Shown here: positions 10,901-22,770 of the stretch, in pieces | Layout of the letters: the number at the start of each line of letters is the position of its first letter | Position numbering within the stretch: the first letter of the stretch is position 1 | Assembly: GCA_012064415.1 (NCBI GenBank) | Contig: SSNU01000055.1 | Location: 744,001 to 808,000 of the forward strand | Direction: 5' to 3' | DNA: 64,000 nt | From: Gyrodactylus bullatarudis | Taxonomy: Eukaryota > Platyhelminthes > Monogenea > Gyrodactylidea > Gyrodactylidae | The notes under the pieces: model-generated | Database searches by the model: none | What the model was told of the DNA's origin: nothing | Seen by the model: only the letters and a program-made list of their open reading frames with translations | Made by a program: the position numbers and the translations under genes

Positions 10901-13900
10901 ATAAAGTTTAGTGAAACGATGATAAGTGGTGGTGACCTCAAACGATGTGATTCATAAGATAATATTTGAAAATACAAATAGACCCTCAAATTTGTTTTTT
11001 TCAATCTATACCCAAACTACCAATTGCATGTAATAAACACTATAGTTTTAATTTACGGCGATTTTTGGACTCGTTCTCGATTATCCCTCAAAAGATGGGT
11101 CAGCATCTCAAAAAAAACGTTCAAGGGTCTTTCCCAATATTTTCAGTTATCCTTGACCCTAATTTATTGTATATGTTGTAGCTAATATCTAATTGAATAG
11201 CTAATTCATACTCAAGTTTGTAATATTTAAGGATTTTTAGGATTTTGGAAAAAAAACTGTCTCGGATTGAGTATAGTGCGTTTCTAGCGAATGATAGGGG
11301 TGCTAAGGAGTATTAAATTTACTATTAAATTCGGGATGAAAAAAGTATTTTCCGAGGTTTAGATGAAAATAATTAATTACTCAGAGTATTCAAGGGTGTT
11401 TTTCAATTTTCTTTTAGTTCAAAAAGTATCAATTAGGGTAATACAAAATTTTATTTTCCCCGAACAATGTTCTATGCCTTAATCAAAAATTGAGGTTTTA
11501 ACCATGAAAAACACATTTTTGAAAATCAAAATGAAAATTTTTCATGTTCTGGTATACAAAAATCCCCATTTTCCCTAAAATTTATCTAATTTCCTGCGAC
11601 TTTCTTTTGACATGTGAAAGAACACTCAATTTTTATTATAAGCCCTATTTTTATTCAAAATGTTGCAAAAACTATTCAAAAATCTCAATTTTGTCCTTTC
11701 TCGTAGTAAAATTCATTGAAAAAATCTTGGCGCGTGTTCAAAAATTGTCATCTTCAATCGAGATTTTGTATATCAGAGCAAACTCGAAAACGTATGGTTT
11801 TATAGGAAAGAATGCTTAGTTTTCGATAATCTTCAAAATGAGAAGATTAAGGCTGGGAAAAGTTGAAAAATTGGGCCTACTCTAATCAATATGTTATGAT
11901 TTATCGTTAAACATGTAGGATATAATATATTTCTAACCTCTTGTTGAATGTTTGACTCTGAGGAAATGCTCTGGACTCTAAAAATGGAAAGAAAAGAATA
12001 ATCAAGTTGAATATAACTGACAAGTATGACTAAAAACTAACCCCTCCTTGTCGATTGAATCGTATCCCTTGTCTGTAGAATTGGATTAGAAAGATTAATT
12101 GAAAACTAATACACACAAAAGTGAGTCTTTGTATTTCTTTCTTACCCTCAGAGTTGCTCATGGGGATTTTGGAAAAGTTGAATGAATTTTCACATTGTGG
12201 CGGTCTATCAGAGTACCTTGTGTTCACAACACCAGGACCAAAAACAATCGGACTAATTGGCGAGGATGATGACTGATTGCTGAGACTGCTAGTTGCATGC
12301 TTCTGGAAGTTATTCAAAATCGAATTCATTGTGGCAACAGAGCCTTTCCTTTGTTGACTAGAAGATTTGGGACTGTTGAAGCCATTGGGATCGCCAAAGA
12401 ATTCCAAGTGATTCGTCTCGGAATCCTATAATTGAATTTATCGTTGATTATCAGGGCAATTATAAAAAAATGTTGGTTCAACTCACTGGAAATGTTGTCG
12501 ATGATAATTTCTTGGAAATATTCTTGCCAGGTCTTCCGCCGTACCCTTGATATGTAAGTTAAAAACGTTAATTTGTGAAAGTGCGCCAAAAAAATGTCAA
12601 TGAATTTCGCTAATAATCTGTTTATTTGTGTATATACTTTGAAGTAATTTGAAAAGAAAAATATTTAAAAAATTGAGTGATATGCGAATTCCCAGGGTAG
12701 TGAATATCAATGAATGAAGATATCAAGGTAATTGATAAATAAGAAGGTAGTTATTTCTTTAAATGATAATTATACTATTCTCAAAATTACCCACCAAGAA
12801 TATAGAGAGACTGTGAATGAGAATTGTCGATAAACAGAGAAGACAATGTACCAACTTTTCTACTATAATTCCCGTGTTGTCTTTCTTTTCTCTCACCTTC
12901 TGTATCACTGTTAGTATTATAATTATAATGGGCTATAGTATTTATATATACGACTATATACAGCTACATTCATATACTGATAAATCCATCTATGCATGGT
13001 GTATTTGGAGTGATGTAGAGAGTGGAGTGTAATTTTCAAAGCAATACGCTACAATTTGATGCTGCTTCTCAACAAAAAGATTATCTTTCCATTCTCTCAA
13101 AAGATCATTGATTATAATCCATGAAGTGGAAGAAAAAGAGTTTGTTAATTGAAATAATACTGACAATAAATGATCATCTTGAGAATATTGTATATAAATC
13201 ACTCTTTAGAAATGGGCTTCTCTATATTTATTTTAGCATTATATATTCTTATATATCAGAGATTCACGTAATTTTGTATATACTTCCGAAAATTCACTTA
13301 TTTGCATTTAGAATTTATTTGAAGTATTGAAAAAACAAGAGTTTTATTTACACTGAATACGTATTTCTTAAAGCTTCATCAGCAGTGTTACTTTAAAAAT
13401 GGAAATTATAAATATAAGAATGAAAATAGTAAGAAGCAAATTGCATAAGAATATAATGCAAGCTAAAATTCCTCTCAACTGTGATTGGCTAATAGGATCG
13501 TGCGTAAAAGGGACCCTAGTTGTAAATTTGATGAATGAATATTATCCATTGAATAAATATTAGTAGGACTAGTAAAGTTTTTGGTAATGTTCCAGTTGCA
13601 TGCAATCATCATTATAAATTGTAAAATTGATATATTATATCAAGGGACTTACCTAGATGATCTAGGCACGGAGATTTATCACTCGAAAGATGAAGTGATT
13701 TGCACGGTAAGTTTGTCGTCATCAGCATACAGTTTTTGTGAACTTTAATTCTAAATTTGGTATTAATTGATTCAGTCATTTGATAAATTGCTTAAGTCTC
13801 AAAGAAAAATGGCTTGCCTATCTTATCTAATGAGTTATTATCAGTAATTGCGAATAAGAAGAAAAACATACTTGCAATGAATGCAAATTTGAATCTTCAA

Positions 13901-15030
13901 GTTGAGTCGACTCTTGCAAATGGAGCAGACGTTGCCGCGGACAAAGTTACTAATCCTGTTATCCTGTTCGAATTTGTGATAGAAGCCAGTCTTGGTGAGA
14001 ACAAATGTGGAATTCTGACTGGCAACATCCTGACCCGGGATATCATCTATGGAAAATGGTTCACTCTGCTCTCGAATGCGTATTTCATAAGATCCTCGAC
14101 GTTGGTTGGTCAGGTTGACCCCGAGGTGTTTCTTCTTTTCGTTCATGAAAATACCAGGCATTTGTGACCGGTTGTTTATAATACTATTAGGAGGGTTTAT
14201 TCTATGGCATAAGTCTGACTCATGAGATTTTGATCGACGTAAATTAAAGGGTAATCTGAAGAATTGACGCGGGAACGCGGATGTTGAGGTTGTATTCTGG
14301 TTCTGTTGTGGCTGAGAGATATTTAAAAGATTCGAATTAGGATTAGTTCTATTAAATGGTGATGGAGGAGTAACATCCTGCAGTTGTCGGGTTTGTTTGT
14401 TATCGTAGTTAATTTTGCTATTGGCCTTCATAATTTTTTCGCGTAGTTCTTCATTGCGGGGATAAACGGCCAAATCAGGCTCAAAACAAATTTCCTTGGG
14501 CAGGGTCTGTAGACGCGTAATGAAGACACGTGTATCATCATCAAATTTTTTACCACTCTCCAAATACTCAATGTTGGTTCTGATTTTAGAAAGACCGGTT
14601 AGAACATGTTCGATTTCTTCAGAGGTTTCCCCATAAAATTCAAATGTTTCGTGGACTGCACGATCTTGCATATCAAGCAGTTCAAGAAAACTAATTCCTC
14701 TTATTCGTATTAGGCCACTGATAATTGTTTCGTTTATCCCGAGACATTGGAAACAGACTTCGGACTTTGGAAATTCCCTGAGAATTTCATTGGCTGTTTC
14801 TTCTTCTGTGTTGCAGATTACAGAGATTAACTGAGCAATGAACTCAAAAGTACGATTCTGAAAGAAGAATTAGAATTAAAATTTACTTCTGAATCTTGAA
14901 CTTGCAGGGATATAATTTCTGGAGGTGAGGAGTAAGGAGAGAATAACGTCCGGAGGGGTAAAATTACATTATTCAAGGTAACCTCAATTAAGATCTGTAG
15001 CTTTTGGCATTGAGAATAACTATCTGTCAT
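7996..15030 (-). CDS. KSR: Kinase suppressor of Ras (KSR) homologue
   Basis: Scaffold pseudokinase that brings together RAF, MEK and ERK. Exons: 15030-14887, 14857-13872, 13750-13653, 12545-12487, 12425-12146, 12072-12042, 11977-11938, 10760 to about 10670 (end unsure), 10354-10295, 9641-9348, 9280-9057, 8684-8541, 8354-8228, 8169-7996; roughly 915 residues. Order: N-terminal CA1-type helical region; atypical C1 zinc finger (VCSICK..CIHCKIKVHKNC split by an intron); Ser-rich linker (QRKGSVATMNS); kinase domain with GHGSFGTVY, AVKKF, GIVHK-type HKDIKSKN, GDYG, APEIIVS, and DVFAFGTIWYEL. HKD in place of HRD is the KSR/RAF-like family hallmark. The ATP-site Lys is present (Arg in mammalian KSR) and DFG reads DYG. 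First intron is 29 nt. The exon near 10.7 kb lacks a clear GT donor. Confidence 0.9.
8700..8995. repeat. Degenerate foldback-family copy in a KSR intron
   Basis: Lies in the 372-nt intron between KSR kinase exons. It contains family landmarks such as GGTATCTATGATTTCTACCG and TCATTGATTTTCAAGTA, but is strongly diverged and short. Confidence 0.45.
9785..10090. repeat. Foldback repeat family, subtype A, short copy
   Basis: Begins GTTGGGAATCTATGATTTTT and ends with its imperfect reverse complement (AAAAATCATAGATTTCCAGC). Inner landmarks are GGAATCCTACTC and TTTGGTGCCAAAATCCCAT. It sits in the 653-nt KSR intron upstream of the first kinase exon. No open frame; it looks like a non-autonomous element. 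Confidence 0.7.
10761..11937. other. KSR intron without recognisable content
   Basis: A 1.2-kb AT-rich intron between Ser-rich-linker exons. The open frames seen here are short and of biased composition; nothing supports a gene. Confidence 0.5.
13255..13445 (-). repeat. Penelope-related terminal repeat fragment in a KSR intron
   Basis: Shares three consecutive blocks, in order, with 28.7-28.83 kb (on the opposite strand): AAAGTAACAC(T)GCTGATGAAG, TTAAGAAATACGTATT, and the tract reading AATGCAAATAAGTG. The 28-kb locus also carries a piece matching the Penelope-like element at 33.7 kb, which links this repeat to that family. Inserted in the 1.1-kb KSR intron after the C1 exon. Confidence 0.6.
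13350..13388 (-). ncRNA. Hammerhead-ribozyme-like motif (candidate)
   Basis: Read on the minus strand: helix I arm ACACTG, core CTGATGA (13382-13376), eight bases, GAAA (13367-13364), then the palindrome TACGTA, then TT and the second helix I arm CAGTGT. ACACTG and CAGTGT pair perfectly (6 bp), the U16.1/H17 position is UU, and the helix III segment AUACGUAU is self-complementary, so it would have to form between two molecules. The weak point is helix II: the eight bases AGCTTTAA cannot make a proper stem. Hammerheads are known from Penelope-like elements; activity here is unproven. Confidence 0.4.
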
Positions 15031-15332
15031 AATGATCGAGTATAACTATGCATTTTAATGCAAATGCTGGAATAGTAACAAGATGTCTATTTTGTCAATT
15101 TCCAAAATTATTTGTTTCCTTGTAATAACATAACAAAAATTTCTCTTTAGTTCAACCTTTTTTGTTTTTTCTGAAAAATAATTCAAAAATTACTTAAAGA
15201 AGTTACTTGACAAATAACCAAGTTAATCAACAAACAACGGTTAATGAATAACTTTTAAAAATCTTTAATTATAAAGCGAAGCATAAATATTGTGTGTTGA
15301 TTAAATCAATTTGATTGGTAAAAGAGTTTAAT

Positions 15333-18300
15333 TCAACATGGATTCTTTTTACTCTTGCATAAATACGTCAGCATTAATCCTTTTCCTTTTATATAAATTT
15401 GATCTCTCTTCTCAAATTTGTAATCACTTCTCAGCATTTTCATGACATGGGAACTTGTCTGAATTTCATTTGCAACTCCAGTTGAATACATGCGGCTGGC
15501 AACATTAACCGTGTCTCCCCAAATATCATACAATGGTTTCACTTTTCCTATTATTCCACATGTTAAAGGGCCAATATTGTAGCCTATTTTAATCGCAAAA
15601 TTATCTCCAACTATAAATTCATTGTTGATATTCTCCAGTACTGATATCATTGCAAAAGCATAGTCCATTAGATTTGTCAAATGAAGATGAGCATTTGATT
15701 CCGTTAGCTCGTGTTTCATTGAAGTATCAAGACCAGCTGCTGCCATGTAGACATCGTTTATTGTCTTGATTTTCTCCACATACCTATAGTTCTTTAACAA
15801 ATCATCAAAGTTGCCGATTATCTTGTTCAGAATTCTCAAAGACTCCAATCCACCCTTGTAATCATCCCTGTAGAAGGAGGAGAAAAAGTTAGATATACTG
15901 GCAAATATAACTCCGCAATTCTCCACCTTTACTGCATAATTTATATCGCTTAGATCATAATCCAGTTGTCTGTTTATCTTTTCGAGAATATACTTGGGAA
16001 TTATATTCTCCAGGAGGGAGACTGTATTCTCTGCTGTCTTGATCGACTCAATTCCTGTCTTGAGTGCCTCCTCTTCCTTGAGAAAGCGAAATCTTTCATA
16101 ATATTCCCTGCGGTAAATGAGGAACATGACAAATCCAACCATACAAATTGTCATAACAAAACAATGCAAAGTGGATGATGGATGCACTCCGTTCTTCTCC
16201 ATACTCGTAATTGGCACAACTAAAGTCCTCTGATGGGGGAGATTTATCCAGTTGATGTAGAACAAAGTTATCGAAATCTTTGTGAAAATCTCGAGAATCC
16301 TCAGCCTCCATGAAAAGTTTGAGATGAAAATTGAGGAGAAAATACACGACCAGATGAGACACAGTGCAACAAAAATCTCATTCTTGCCCAGAATGTAATT
16401 CTCCTGCAAGGTTAAAGAGATATAGTTTATGGGCCAAAACACTGTGGACAGGATGAGGAGAAAATTCAAAAGTTCCCTCATCTTGCTTGTCATCGGGGTA
16501 TCTCTCAGGTATTTCATATCATCGCCAAATTTACATTTCAAAAAGACAACCTTGGCCAATGCCAAGCTCATGTGGAAGCCAAGGAAAATTCCAAACGACT
16601 TGAGGCTAATCCGTTTAACTGCTAATCTATTTACGTTGTCAGCAATGTAGAGGAACAAGAAAATATCTTGAATTATAAAGACGAGAATAAGGGCCAGCTG
16701 GAAATTGTTGTGAAAACTATCGCTAGAGGGTGGAATTTTACTCTGCAGATACCTGGTCTCCAAATCCTTGCCGAGAAACTTCATCGACAAAAAGTCAAAG
16801 GGAATAGATAGGAAGTCAGTTTTGGAACTCTTGAAATGCTGGATTGACTTGTAGAGCAGTTTAAGTTCTGGGTCATCATTGACAGAGGAATTAGAACTCC
16901 GATTATTTCCCATGATGGCATCAGTGCCCTGGTGAACGATATGGAAATTCTTTGCGTCCTTTGTTGAGAGTTTTGAGTTGAAAATGATCGTCTCAAAGTC
17001 GAAAGAGACCCCTCCATATCTCTCGTGTTTGTATCGTTTCCTGGCTGAACGAGGATCCACAAAGTAAGTTTTCATTCTTTTCTTCATTGGCCGCCGAATG
17101 CCAGGACTAACCTCTTCGATTACGTCAATCTCAACTGGCTCTCCCAGGCCAAAATTGTACAAGTGTGATGTTTGGACAAAAGTTGTCTCAGATACATGTA
17201 CCCTCCCCGGCTTACCAGTGGACTCCATCAAATTGGCTATCAGAACATCTCGACTGTAGACATCAAATCTAAATCGACAATGTCCAATAATCGCTGCATT
17301 CACGCGTCCTGTATGAATTCCAACTCTCATATTAATTGATTCATTATTGGTTTGGTTGAATCTCTTTATGATCCGGCACATTCCCAAGCCCATTTCAATA
17401 CAGTTGGCTGCGTGATCAGAATTGGCTATGGGACATCCAGATACACAATAATAACAATCTCCCAATGTTCCAATCTTTTCACAGTTTACAGTCTGACAGA
17501 GATGATCGAACCTACTGAACAAATCATTCAAATGCTCTACTATTTGAAGGGCCGTCTTTCCAGAACACATATTCGTAAAGCCAACAATGTCAGCGAAAAG
17601 AATCGATACTTGGTTGTAGTTTTTGCTCAATATCCACCAGTCATTCGAACGGTCTTGATTTGTACTATTTGCGAGAAACGACTGATATTTGTACGCAAAA
17701 GATTTGGGCATAATCGCTTCAATCAAAAGGGTTGTGTTCATATAATCTTTGGAAATCTAAAATTTCAATTACAGATGAGAACAAACTGTAATCTGATCGT
17801 TGACCAACTTCAAGATTAGAGTGTAAGCCTTTCTAATGTTTAACTCAATGAAGAGACGAATCAACAAAAGCGGTACTCCAAATATGACAATCATGAAAAT
17901 TCTAATTGGATTTGAAATTTGTCCCTTACACAAGATTGTTGTACTGAAATAGTCCAAAAAGTAGTACAAACAAAAGCAGAAAACAATCATTGAATCCAAG
18001 TCGAAAGGATAACACATGAGCAAGGACATACAGGTGAGAAAGAGGACAATGAAGAACTCTAGACTGTCAACTGGAAAGTTGAGGACTGTCATCAAGATAC
18101 CCAAGAGGATGATCAAAATTAGGCCAATGTCCTGATAGTAGACATCTGTCTTGTTACAAAAATAAAAGATTGAGAACAAGTTAAAGATTAGATAGGCATC
18201 AAAGAGCATATAAAAGTCGTACCATTTGCTATCAAATTTGACTGTGTAAAGTTGTAAATAGAATAATGTCACAAAAAGTAACAAATTGAACAAAAAGGCA

Positions 18301-18491
18301 TAATTTAAGTCTCTAATTGTCATGGATGCGATTAGTTCCTGGTAGAACAACATTTTTGCCTTGGAATCGAAAATGAAAAGTTTTCTTATCCTTTCGTAGA
18401 CGCTAAATGGGAATCCAGAGTTTTCTCCCCTTTGAGAGTTTTGTCCATCCCCCATTACCGTGCTGTTCACACGTCTAAGCAGATTCACCAT
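15333..18491 (-). CDS. ADCY9: Membrane adenylyl cyclase, ADCY9-like
   Basis: Makes cAMP from ATP downstream of heterotrimeric G proteins. Two exons only: 18491-17787 and 17756-15333, joined by a 30-nt intron; 1,042 residues. Layout: first six-helix membrane block in exon 1; C1 catalytic domain with both metal-binding Asp (SILFADIVGFT and LGDCYYCVSGCP); second membrane block around the middle; C2 domain with KIKTINDVYMAAAG (purine-binding Lys) and YDIWGDTVNVASRMY. The strings GDCYYCV-GCP, CIEMGLGM and NMRVGIHTG, plus ANLMES-G, match ADCY9 better than ADCY1-8. The start is the first Met of the open frame, and no signal peptide is needed. It lies 119 bp downstream of the STARD7 stop and about 300 bp upstream of KSR, all on the same strand. 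Confidence 0.92.
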
Positions 18492-18610
18492 TTTGGAATA
18501 ATCACGTCAGAATGAATTTTGTAGATAAAAAACTATAATTCTATTTTATTCTGTAAAATTTACAAATATTTTACACATTCTACCGTGAATTTCATAAATA
18601 TAGGTTTACA

Positions 18611-19955
18611 TTAGGTGAATATTAAATGATGTTTCTCGGAGCGTTGAGGGCGAAGCCAAGAGGGAAATAGATTCGTCTTGTAAAAGGCTGAAATGGCAAC
18701 CTGATCAATTTCTCTGGCTGCATATTTCTTGTCAATAATTGAGGATTTCTTGTTGATGAGATCATTACTAACAAATATTGCCTTAATCTTATTGGGGATT
18801 CCATCGTTTTCAATACGCTTGGCCACACGATAGACCTGGTCCATAAACTTTGGAATAGTCTTTGAGGAGATCCACTTGAGTGACGATCCTGGTATCTTTT
18901 TGAACTTGGGATCATCATAATATATTAGGTAAAAGTTAAAGCCCTTCTTATCAATTGTATCATGTGGTTGAATGATTGCTAGGGACAAATATTTCTCAAC
19001 TTTGATCAAATTTTCCGGGCTGAACATGAGCTTGCCTTTTGCTACTTCTGCGTAGTCGATGCTATTATAAATTTCACTAGGTGCACTTTTATTTATGATT
19101 ATTGAAATCTCCTTATCATTGGGAATTTTAGCCTTGGCCCATCTCCTCATGTACAAGTATTCGCGATCGGCCAGGGGAAAAGGAAACTTGGTCACCCAAT
19201 GTATGATTTCTGTGAAATTTTCCTCTTTTTGTTTGTTAATTGCATTCAAACTGATGATATGATCATCCCAGTTAGTCCTTAGATCAAGATTCAACTGAAC
19301 TTCAAGAAAACTGCGGGCAGTAATGTCGTTATATGTGGCTAAAACTTTGTGGATATATTCTGTTTGTCCATTATTTTCGATTTCTTTGCGCCAAATCTTG
19401 TAATTCTTATCGCTGAGAACTTGCGACCAAGAATCATCGACAAAATTTTCTCCATTTGGTTGAAGATCAAACTTGGCGATTGTAATTACTGAGGGTTTAA
19501 CTGTCTCAAGAGACACAGTTTCAATTGACTTTGGAGTTATTTCTTCATTGTCTAATTCGAATAGTTCCTCCTTAAAACGACAAATGAAATCAAAATTTTG
19601 TTGCTTTAACTGATTCAGAAAGTTTCGAACAAATCTAGTCAAGGGAGGATTTGAGAAATCAACGGGATTGTTCTTGGAACCTATTTGGTCAATCTGCTCC
19701 TCTTTGATTGAGTTTGAATCATCAAATAGAAAATCCAGATTCTCTAGCTTTGGATTAAATTGATTTGTAAATCTTTAAAAGTATAAACGGATTTAAAGCT
19801 TACTCCAAAAACTCTGCATCACTAATAGAATGATTTATCTTCAAACTGCTAACACAAAATAAAAATCTATTAAGGCTCTTAGAGATTGATATATTATTTA
19901 GACTATTTTTCTTTATAAAATTACTATAGTGTAATAATCTATGGAAAATATTCAT
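18611..19955 (-). CDS. STARD7: START-domain protein, STARD7-like
   Basis: STARD7 carries phosphatidylcholine to mitochondria. Exons: 19955-19804 and 19772-18611 with a 31-nt intron; 437 residues. The START domain fills the C-terminal two thirds: W.QVLSDKNYKIWRKEI, ATYNDITARSFLEVQL, TNWDDHI, and the STARD7-type IIHWVTKFPFPLADREYLY. The N-terminus encoded by exon 1 (MNIFHRLLHYSNFIKKNS) is basic, lacks acids and could be a mitochondrial presequence, as in vertebrate STARD7. The ATG at 19955 is chosen because it gives that presequence and reaches the donor in phase. A linker rich in Asp and Asn follows. It is the first of three minus-strand genes with short spacing. Confidence 0.85.
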
Positions 19956-20141
19956 TATTTCATTTTCACATTAATTTTCAAATCAGTGCGGAGAGACATG
20001 ATGTATTTAAACAAGTCTCAACCTCTCTAATGTAGCATTACAATAATAGTAAATTATTGCAAAGATAATTTTATAAAGTATTTATTTTTGGCATGAAAAA
20101 AAGTTTAACTTGATAATATAAAACGTTCTATTTATTAAAGA

Positions 20142-20541
20142 TTATGGTTTACAGAAGGCTTTCCTTATTGACATACAAAGATATTTATCTACTAAATAGC
20201 ATCCAATTGGAAAAACCAAAACTTTTGTATAGCTAAAACATTTGAAATTATCCAAAGTTTTTAGTGTTACAAAATAGGGTACTTTTAAGTAGACAAGTGT
20301 CCCATTTAATGCTGTACACATTATGTAGGGAGATAGGAACATGATTGAAATTGCCACAAGGAACACCTGAATGTATAGAGATTCCCTCTGCATTTCAATA
20401 AGAGGCCATATTTTACTCATTTCCATGAGCTGTTTTATTTTCATTGAAATATCATTTGTCATAAACATTCTTTTGAGCAGGGCTTCCTTTGTCTGATCTC
20501 GGGTAATAACATTTTCGCCTTTTTCTCTCGTCTTCTCCTAA
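20142..20541 (-). pseudogene. Orphan C-terminal exon of a sideroflexin-like membrane protein
   Basis: An acceptor (TTCTTAG) at about 20542 opens an exon reading EKTREKGENVITRDQ... and ending ...IRKAFCKP stop. The stretch LYIQVFLVAISIMFLSPYIM followed by CTAL, and later FSYTKVL, resemble the last part of sideroflexins (AP.QVGLVG..LVFATPLCCAL ... YYNKGL). Sideroflexins are mitochondrial inner-membrane amino-acid (serine) carriers. No upstream exons for the rest of the protein were found in the following 1.5 kb, and about 24 residues extend past the usual end, so this may be a truncated copy. The resemblance is weak; another polytopic membrane protein is possible. Confidence 0.35.
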
Positions 20542-22088
20542 GAAAGAAAGATTATGAATGAAATCTAGAGTGAACCAATCAGATTTCAACATTGATTGTA
20601 GTAGAATTAATTGAGAAAATAGGGTGAAAATTAAGGAATTTTTGAAATTATTATTATATAAAAGCAAAAGTTTATATATTTTCCCACTAAGTATGTAAGT
20701 ATATCTTATCTAGATACGACGTGTAATGTACTATTATAGATACGAGAGAAACTGATCAAATTTTGTCAATCGTAGTCATTTTTTTATTTCAAAGGGGGGA
20801 ACAAAACTTCAAAGTTATGTAATTTTCTGCATCGGTAAAACAATTTTGCTTGCCTGATTTGTATGGGAAATGACAGTTTGCCTCTTCCTGTCTTAATCAT
20901 AAACAACCAGTTGTTCTACAAGCATTATCATAATTATAAAAGCAGTACAAGAAAAATATAATCTTATTTTTATATACAAAACATACACACACACAAACTC
21001 TGAGTCTTTAGAGTTTGCCAAGGAAAAAGCCTTTCACTTTGAAGGGGTAAACGAATGAATGAGATTATCTCCCTAGTTAATTCAAGTCTTTTTTTAACAT
21101 TACTACTGCTATTATAGAAATTGAAGGAATTAATTAAATTTATTTGTCGATGGATTTGTAGAAAAATTCATTAATAATTTACCATGAATGATGAACCATT
21201 TATATAAATGAGGAAGGGGGAGAGTCAAATTTAATTAATTTCCCAAATCTAATTACACAAGGCTGAATAAATGTTTTGAAATTAATTTTGAAAGTTGAAT
21301 AACTATACAAGTATGGGGACTGTTATTAACAGACTGTTACGAAAATCCTGAATACTATTTTAAATAATCTCGTGATTTTTTCTGATCAAAATTTTGTTTA
21401 TCTTATTACAGAAATTTTGGAGCGAAATTCAAAATACTTAGATAAAGAAGATTAATTTAAAATTAATAATTTTTATCATATCGATAGGTGATTCTTGTCT
21501 GATGATCTGATGCCAAAAATACATATAACAAATTATTAAGTATTTAAAATACTTAAAAAAATAGAATATATATATAACACGAAAGGGTGACAGTTTTAAT
21601 ATTTCAAAAGAGGCAAAAGTTATAATTTTAATAAAGAAGTTTCTAATTCTATAAATTTAGAATATTGATAGATTCATGCTGACTTTTACTAGTGAGAGAG
21701 AAATGAAACATTATGAGAACCCCCCCCCCACTCATACACACACCATGTCCTCAAAAATATGGATATTTTCCTTCTATCTATGCACTATACTGTTGATGAG
21801 GATGATGAATTTTATGCTTTTCAGTTATTTTTACACATTATGTAATCAATAATAACCTTGAATTTCTCAAGGGGAAAATATTCATGCCGTGCATAGGAAA
21901 ACATGTCTCGAGAAAAATGCATAGCATTCAAATTTGAGTAATCCTTGAAATTTCAATGAATTCTTCCAATCATTAACCCTTCCAGAAGTACATTCAGAAA
22001 TATATTCTTATATAAGCCTTCCCTTTACGAAGAAACTTTTAAAAGACCCCAGAGTAATTTCTAAGATTATGATCCTAGCCAGTGAAAA
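20542..22088. other. Gene-poor AT-rich stretch
   Basis: No supported gene. Contains simple repeats (an ACACACAC tract near 20985 and a run of nine to ten C near 21721) and very AT-rich sequence. Searched for missing upstream exons of the sideroflexin-like gene without success. Confidence 0.5.
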
Positions 22089-22534
22089 TTAGGAAAAAAT
22101 AAAATTAATTAAAACGATAGTCATATTTGGGCAATCCATGTATCCAAGAATAAAAAGAGGAAGACGTGCGATCTGTAAGGCTTTCCGGCCTCTGTCAAGT
22201 GTCCCCTTGAGACTAGAAAATGTTGAATAAATCAAAAAGAAAATCTCAAGTTTGATCTTTTTACTTACAGAGATCGAAGAGAAAAAAGGAAGAAACTTTA
22301 ATCGAGAAACCATACCCGTAGATTCAAATATGTTACGTATTACCTTTATGACATGTGTTGAAATAAAAAAGTGAGCCATTTTCAAGGTAATTCTTTTGGT
22401 CTTCTAAACTAAAGGTTAAAAATTTGCATATTCGTTATCAGCATGTTCTAAAAGCTTATTTCAATGTACAGCGATGTACCTTGAAAAGAATTTCTCTGGG
22501 TCTTTAAAGGTTAAATCTACTTTTACTAATTTGG

Positions 22535-22770
22535 AGTCTAAGCTATTTTTATCAGGGTAATCTAAATGTTTTTTAATCTAATCTTAATTCTAATTTTCCT
22601 TCAAGTGATTAATTATATAACAATCCCTGTAATTTTTATAATCCTCCTTTTTTAAGAAGTTCTACACCTTTCTCTCCTCTTTCTTCTTCTACACATTGAC
22701 CAATACAAGTCAGGTAGCAAGCGAACAACGTTATAGCCAATCTGTGCCGAACAGCTCCCTCAAGAACTAC
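22535..22770 (-). repeat. Dispersed repeat C, copy 2
   Basis: Reverse-complement match to 6590-6810: TATCAGGGTAATCTAAATG at the left, through CTACACCTTTCTCTCCTC, to GTCAGGTAGCAAGCGAAC. The adjacent GTGCCGAACAGCTCCCTCAA is in the same orientation as in copy 1. Confidence 0.6.

Noticed and set aside
13814..14167. 117-codon plus-strand frame
   Set aside because: Antisense shadow of the KSR exon that encodes the C1 domain.
17352..17819. 155-codon plus-strand frame over the cyclase gene
   Set aside because: Antisense shadow of the C1 catalytic domain.
21478..21520. CTGATGATCTGATGCC resembling a hammerhead core
   Set aside because: No GAAA box at a usable distance and no pairing arms.
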